A DNA stretch of 64,000 nt from JAKEFM01 sp035695825 (GTDB lineage: Bacteria > Planctomycetota > UBA1135 > JAKEFM01): NCBI GenBank assembly GCA_035695825.1, contig DASRRH010000025.1, positions 1 through 64,000 of the forward strand. The letters are read 5' to 3'. Each line of letters starts with the position of its first letter. Position 1 is the first letter of the stretch. The translations under genes were made by a program, and so were the position numbers. Of the stretch, positions 59,744 through 64,000 are shown piece after piece. Below the pieces are notes generated by a model. That model did not search any database, had not been told where the DNA came from, and saw only the letters and a list, made by a program, of their open reading frames with translations.

Positions 59744-60421
59744 ATGAGGCGGGCCCAGGCTGGATTCTCGTTGATCGAGCTTCTGATCGTCTTCTCGGTC
59801 CTCGCGATCGTCGCTTCGGTCGCGATCCCGAACCTCGTCTCGGCGCGCGTGGGCGCGAGCGAGAGGGCCGCGATCGCCACCCTGCGGTCGATCGGCTCGG
59901 CACAGGCCCAGGCGAAGGCGGCTGGGGCGATCGATGTCGACGGCGACGGCGCAGGGGAGTACGGCTACCTCGCGGAGCTTGCGGGGAGCGCGTACGCCCG
60001 CGGCTCGGCCTCCCCGATCTTCCCCACCACCCTCTCGGGCGCCCTCGGCGCCGTCTCCACCGGTCGCGTCTTCCGCTCGGGCTACGTCTTCCAGATGTGG
60101 CTCCCGGATTCCGCGGGCGCGGGGGTCGCCGAGGGTCCGACGGGTGGAGCGACCGCCGCGGGCGCCGTGGACGCGAACCAGTCCGAGGCGGCCTGGGCTG
60201 CGTACGCCTGGCCGGTCCACCGCCAGACCTCGGGGAACCGGGCCTTCTTCCTGAGCCAGGCGGGAGACCTGCTCCAGTGCCCGAACGAGAAGGCGCGGTA
60301 CTCGGGGACGGGGACGACTCCCCCCTTCGACGCGGCCTTCTCCGCGGCGGGATCGCTCCGCGCTCCCCTCGCGGCGAACACGATCGGTCAGGACGGCGAG
60401 CTCTGGACGCCGGTCCAGTAG
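59744..60421 (+). CDS. Type II/IV prepilin-like protein under the GEMM-I riboswitch
   Basis: A 225-residue protein from ATG 59744, behind AAGGAAGG. The N-terminus MRRAQAGFSLIELLIVFSVL is a class III signal: cleavage after Gly7, Phe as the new N-terminus and Glu at mature position 5, followed by the long hydrophobic helix used for pilus or pseudopilus packing. The C-terminal globular domain carries DVDGDGAGEYG, a calcium-type loop, and many Gly, Ala and Ser. It probably needs PilD-type peptidase and export machinery located elsewhere. The riboswitch upstream makes c-di-GMP control very likely. Confidence 0.9.
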   Translation: MRRAQAGFSLIELLIVFSVLAIVASVAIPNLVSARVGASERAAIATLRSIGSAQAQAKAAGAIDVDGDGAGEYGYLAELAGSAYARGSASPIFPTTLSGALGAVSTGRVFRSGYVFQMWLPDSAGAGVAEGPTGGATAAGAVDANQSEAAWAAYAWPVHRQTSGNRAFFLSQAGDLLQCPNEKARYSGTGTTPPFDAAFSAAGSLRAPLAANTIGQDGELWTPVQ

Positions 60422-60464
60422 GGCGGGGCGACTCCTGCCGGCTCCCCTCCCCCCGCGGCCGGGA

Positions 60465-63400
60465 TCAGGGGACGGTGCCGGTGAGGACGACGCTCGCCCC
60501 GTCGCGGACCTCGATCGCCCGGCAGGCGAGGTCCTCGAGGCGGCCGACGCCGAGCGGGAGCGGGTCCCCTCGCCCCGTGTCGAGGCGCATCCTCCCTTTG
60601 GTCAGGGCTCCGGCCTGCGCGAGCGACCCGCTCCGATCCGCGATCCAGACGCCGTAGGCCGGCCCGCTGGGGAGGCCCTTCGCGCGGAGTTCGAATCGCT
60701 CGGTCCCCTTCGATCCCTTGCGGGAGAGGCGCAGGGTCGCCGAGGCTGGGGCGGAGGAGCCTCTCCCGTACTCGGACGCGAGCGAGACGGCCTTGCGGAG
60801 GTCCCTCATCCCGGCCAGGGAAGGGAGGCGGGCCCGGAGGAAGGGCTTCCCGGAGGAATCGCGGACCTCCAGGCGCCTCCCCTCGAGGCTCGCGAGGAGC
60901 GCGCCTCCGAGCTGGGCGGGAGGCGCCCCCTCCCCCGTGAGGGAGAGGCGCCAGCGCCCCGACGCCGGCGAGGCGGCCTCCAGCTCGCCGAGCGAGAGGA
61001 AGGAGCCGCTCCCGACCGCGTCCTCGAGGAAGGCCGCGTACGGGGAACCGCCGCCGGCGTCGAGCTGTCGGACCTCCACCTCGAGCGACTGGCCCCTTCC
61101 TTCCAGCCTCAGCTCCGCCCGACCCGATGCGTCCGCATCGGGCTCGGCGAGGACCCGCGGGAGGGCCACGCGCGCGCGGAGGCGGAGCTCGACGGGGATC
61201 GCGCCCCCGATGCCGGTGAGCGAGAAGACCCGGGCCTGCCCCGCGTCGAGCGCCCGCGAGGGGTCGGCCCCGGGCGCGCCGAGGAGGAGGTCCGCGACGC
61301 CGTCTCCGTCGAGGTCGCCCGCCGTGGCCACCGCGTCCCCGACGAGATCGCCCGAGAGCCCGGCGTGAGAGAAGACGAGGAGACCGTTGGCCGCCGAGAA
61401 GACGCCGACCTCCCCGCCCGGACCCCTTCCCGGGGCCCCGACGGCCACTTCACCCCGGAGGTCGCCGTTCCCGTCCGGCAGTCCGGCCACGGCCGAGCCG
61501 AACCGGGCTCCCGCGGCTTCTCCTTCGAGGACCTGGAGCGGCGCCCCCGTCGCGCCCGAGAAGATCCACGCGCGCCCCGCGTCGGCGAGGGCGCCGACGT
61601 CGCTCGACGGGGAGCCGACGATCCAGTCCTCGACGCCGTCCGCGTCGACGCGTCCGGCGGCGGCGACCGAGGACCCGAACTCCTCCCCAGGCTGCCCCCC
61701 CCCCTCGAGCGTCCGGATCACCGCGCCGGTGAGCCCCGAGACGACGAGCACCGCCCCCGCGTCGAGAACCCCGACCGGGTCGGCCCCCGGAGCCCCGAGC
61801 AGGACCTCGGGGACACCGTCGCCGTCGGCGTCTTCCGTCGAGGCGACCGACGATCCGAGTCCGTCCCCGGCGTCCTCTCCCGTCCAGAGGTGGAGGGGCG
61901 AGCCGTCCGCGCCCGAGAAGGCCCTCGCGCTCCCTCCTCCCCCACCGGGGGAGCCGACGAGGAAATCGGGGATCCCGTCCCCGTTCAGGTCGCCCGCTCC
62001 AGCGACGGAGGCACCGAATCGCTCCGCCGCGTCCGTCCCCGAGACCGCGAGGATCGCCGAGCCCGTCGCGCCGGAGAAGAGACGGGCGGTCCCCGGCACG
62101 CACCCGGCATCGGGGCAGGAGGGCGCACCGGCCAGGAAGTCCGGAACGCAATCGGCGTCGACGTCGCCGACCATGGCGACGGAAGAACCGAGGCGCCCTT
62201 CCTCGACCGTCCCGTCGAACGTGAGGAGGACCTCCCCGTCCCGGCCTGAGAAGACCTTCGCCTGCCCCGAATAGGGGAAACCGCCAGGCGACGCGCCGGG
62301 GATCCCGACGACCAGGTCCCCCCTCCCGTCCCCGTCCAGGTCTCCGGCCGGAGCGACCGAAGTTCCGAGCCGGTGCCCCTCCGCCGTTCCGGCCACCTCG
62401 AGGAGGAGAGGTCCCGGCGTGACGAGGGAGAGGGTCGGGAAGGGGAAGAGGGTGACCGGGCCGAGACCGTCGTCGACGACGACCCGGAGGACGTCGGTCC
62501 CCGACTCCGTCCCCGCCGTCAGGGGGACCTCGTAGCTCCCGTTCCCGAGATCGGAGACCGGCCCGATCGTCGAGGAGCCCGCGCTCGTCGCGTCGTGGGA
62601 GACCGTGACCGTGGCGCCGCCCGTCGTCAGGGGATTTCCGTCGATGTCGGAGAGGGCGATCGTGAGCGTCGTCCCCGAGCCGCCGTCGGCGGGGAGCGCA
62701 GCGGCCGCCGAGCCCGCCAGCGAGTGGATCGCGTCGGCGTGGCCGGCCCGGCTCGTCCGGAAGCCGTTGAACATGGTCTGGAGCGTGTTGACCGGGTCCG
62801 GAGCGTTCGCGGGCGCGACGACGTTGAGGTCGAGGTAGTAATCGCCGTTGATGCACCCGGTCCCGAGGCTGCAGGTCCCGTCCGTGTCCCCGATCCGGGC
62901 GATCGTCATGTAGGCGACGTGGGCGGACTTGAGGAACGCGGGAGGCGGGCACCCGCACCCCATCGGATCCAGGGGGGCGCAGGAGCACCTCCCGTCCCCG
63001 CCGAACGACTTCGCGGCCTGCATCGCCGCCATCACCTTCTCTCCGAGGTCGCCGGGCGTGTTGATCAGGGCCTGCTCCGCCGCCGTGATCACGGCCGCGC
63101 AAGTGAGGATGTTCCCCTGGATCGCGTAGGCGATCGGGCCCGTCTGTCCGGCGACGCCTCCGGACCACTGCAGCGTCCCCGCCCCGGTGTACGTGGCCGG
63201 GGGGTGGCCGAGGGTCACGATCCCGTACTGGCGCTCGTTCACGATCGTGACCACGCTCGGGATCTGCTGGAGGAACTGGAGGATCGCCTGCGCCGGGACG
63301 CCGATCTGCATTTCGTTGAAGATGGTCCGGCGAGCCCCCCCGCTCTCGTCGACGAGAGCCTGCGCCTGCGCGGCGCCCCGCCCGACGACGATCACCCCCG

Positions 63401-63566
63401 CGTTCAACTGGAGGTTGAAGCCGGCGAGGCAGGTCGCGGAGGCCACTCCGACTTCCCCCGTCGCCGTGTTCGCGACGACGATCGACCAGGTCGCGGAGGC
63501 GGGGACGCCGAGGAGGGGGAGGAGAGCGCCGGCGACGGCGAGACGGAGGCGATCGGCGCGAGCCAT
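60465..63566 (-). CDS. Secreted DUF1028 Ntn-hydrolase-like/FG-GAP fusion protein
   Basis: A 1033-residue exported protein from ATG 63566. After the signal peptide (MARADRLRLAVAGALLPLLG, site ASA) comes a DUF1028-like domain of about 300 residues opening TWSIVVANTATGEVGVASAT, with Cys-rich loops (DGRCSCAPLDPMGCGCPPP). Then an Ig-like segment (TLTIALSDIDGNPLTTGG), then at least seven FG-GAP repeats (GDLDGDGRGDLVVGIPGASP, GDLNGDGIPDFLVGSPGG and on), then two beta-rich C-terminal domains ending RDGASVVLTGTVP. If the signal is cut after ASA, Thr26 becomes the N-terminus, which fits an Ntn-type nucleophile. Enzyme activity is unproven for the family. Confidence 0.83.
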   Translation of the reverse strand: MARADRLRLAVAGALLPLLGVPASATWSIVVANTATGEVGVASATCLAGFNLQLNAGVIVVGRGAAQAQALVDESGGARRTIFNEMQIGVPAQAILQFLQQIPSVVTIVNERQYGIVTLGHPPATYTGAGTLQWSGGVAGQTGPIAYAIQGNILTCAAVITAAEQALINTPGDLGEKVMAAMQAAKSFGGDGRCSCAPLDPMGCGCPPPAFLKSAHVAYMTIARIGDTDGTCSLGTGCINGDYYLDLNVVAPANAPDPVNTLQTMFNGFRTSRAGHADAIHSLAGSAAAALPADGGSGTTLTIALSDIDGNPLTTGGATVTVSHDATSAGSSTIGPVSDLGNGSYEVPLTAGTESGTDVLRVVVDDGLGPVTLFPFPTLSLVTPGPLLLEVAGTAEGHRLGTSVAPAGDLDGDGRGDLVVGIPGASPGGFPYSGQAKVFSGRDGEVLLTFDGTVEEGRLGSSVAMVGDVDADCVPDFLAGAPSCPDAGCVPGTARLFSGATGSAILAVSGTDAAERFGASVAGAGDLNGDGIPDFLVGSPGGGGGSARAFSGADGSPLHLWTGEDAGDGLGSSVASTEDADGDGVPEVLLGAPGADPVGVLDAGAVLVVSGLTGAVIRTLEGGGQPGEEFGSSVAAAGRVDADGVEDWIVGSPSSDVGALADAGRAWIFSGATGAPLQVLEGEAAGARFGSAVAGLPDGNGDLRGEVAVGAPGRGPGGEVGVFSAANGLLVFSHAGLSGDLVGDAVATAGDLDGDGVADLLLGAPGADPSRALDAGQARVFSLTGIGGAIPVELRLRARVALPRVLAEPDADASGRAELRLEGRGQSLEVEVRQLDAGGGSPYAAFLEDAVGSGSFLSLGELEAASPASGRWRLSLTGEGAPPAQLGGALLASLEGRRLEVRDSSGKPFLRARLPSLAGMRDLRKAVSLASEYGRGSSAPASATLRLSRKGSKGTERFELRAKGLPSGPAYGVWIADRSGSLAQAGALTKGRMRLDTGRGDPLPLGVGRLEDLACRAIEVRDGASVVLTGTVP

Positions 63567-63652
63567 GGAAACCCCCGAGCGATGCAGCACCGAGCGAGGA
63601 TACCTCGCGGGGCCAGAGGAACGATAGGCGAGCCCGTCCTGAGCGGGCGGGA

Positions 63653-64000
63653 CTACGGGCTCCGAACCTGCCTCGGGAGGCGCACGAGGAGGTCGAGGGG
63701 CCCGCCTTCGCCCACGGCGACCTCCCCCTCCTGCTCGACGAATCCCTCGGCCACGGCACGGTAGGTGTAGGCCCCGGGGGAGAGCGTCGTGCTCGGCTCC
63801 TCGAACCACGGCGCGAAGTCGCCCGCCTCGACGTAGGAGACCCGACCTCGTGCATCGGAGAAGGTGACCAGGGCGATCGGCACCTTCTCGCCGCGGTCGT
63901 CGAGAACCCGGATCCGGACGAGAGTCCCCCCGCGCAGCTCGACCTGCAGGTCCGTCTTCTCCCCGGAGCGGACGAGCGAGGGAACGGACTCCGACGGGAC
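63653..64000 (-). CDS. Partial protein with carboxypeptidase-regulatory-like (PEGA/CarboxypepD) domain, 5' end beyond the window
   Basis: The frame is open from the window edge to a TAG at 63653-63655, giving 115 residues of a C-terminus. It reads as beta strands: LVRIRVLDDRGEKVPIALVT, FSDARGRVSYVEAG, LSPGAYTYRAVAEGFVEQEG and LDLLVRLPRQVRSP. The pattern (value, YxYRAxAEGF, then LVRL) fits a CarboxypepD_reg or PEGA-type beta-sandwich. The N-terminal part, and so the full domain set, is missing. Confidence 0.62.
   Translation of the reverse strand, partial: VPSESVPSLVRSGEKTDLQVELRGGTLVRIRVLDDRGEKVPIALVTFSDARGRVSYVEAGDFAPWFEEPSTTLSPGAYTYRAVAEGFVEQEGEVAVGEGGPLDLLVRLPRQVRSP

Noticed and set aside
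63630..63662. GAGCCCGT/ACGGGCTC hairpin as a terminator
   Set aside because: It overlaps the last codon of the upstream gene and has no U tract.

Overview
The window reads as a chromosomal segment of a very GC-rich bacterium (roughly 70% G+C by eye), most probably an uncultured member of the Planctomycetota or a neighbouring phylum. This placement is inferred from gene content: secreted FG-GAP and SBBP repeat proteins with a shared kind of C-terminal domain, an MJ0042-type zinc ribbon joined to a membrane anchor, a TPR protein carrying RNA polymerase alpha-CTD domains, and a DUF6941-like protein. No 16S gene or other phylogenetic anchor is present. Starts are often GTG or TTG, genes are tightly packed with many 4-bp ATGA/GTGA overlaps, and I see no phage, plasmid, IS or CRISPR signature.

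Layout. 1-4.7 kb: pyrD, lspA and dksA (minus), xerD (plus) and a PDZ-containing lipoprotein. 5-7.7 kb: a secreted protein with 14 FG-GAP/VCBS repeats. 7.7-12.1 kb: the excision-repair run uvrB-uvrC-DUF192. 12.2-16.6 kb: a membrane zinc-ribbon protein, the operon membrane protein/NIL domain/gamma-glutamyltransferase, a zinc-ribbon protein, tRNA-Cys and tRNA-Leu. 16.6-22.4 kb: a compact minus-strand block moaD-moaE-MBL hydrolase, ETF:quinone oxidoreductase, pepA, nfo. 22.4-29.4 kb: an SBBP-repeat secreted protein, a GT2 glycosyltransferase fused to a clan-A glycoside hydrolase, and a divergent EAL-HDOD protein. 29.4-32.7 kb: a truncated DUF2723 remnant, a bacterial actin homologue with a coiled-coil partner, ssb and a PilZ protein. 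32.7-38.1 kb: housekeeping block ffh-rpsP-(degenerate EndoIII-like)-maf-rpmE-prfA-prmC. 38.3-48.1 kb: a sigma factor facing an array of four paralogous secreted FG-GAP proteins and a parallel beta-helix protein, with a decayed copy of the beta-helix gene end inside the array. 48.4-53.7 kb: zinc-ribbon/HEAT protein, HIT protein, TPR-double-alphaCTD protein, ruvA, HEAT/TPR protein and a GNAT acetyltransferase. 53.8-59.5 kb: tig-clpP-clpX-DHH phosphoesterase-rlmN-TPR. 59.5-64 kb: a c-di-GMP-I (GEMM-I) riboswitch in front of a prepilin-like gene, a large secreted DUF1028/FG-GAP protein, and the end of another gene.

The most notable items are the GEMM-I riboswitch controlling a pseudopilin, the actin/coiled-coil gene pair, the TPR-double-alphaCTD protein that could touch the transcription machinery, the GT2-GH membrane fusion, and the FG-GAP/beta-helix array with clear duplication scars. 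Several pieces (EAL-HDOD, PilZ, GEMM-I, GT2) point to cyclic-di-GMP control of the cell surface, but a functional link between them is inference.
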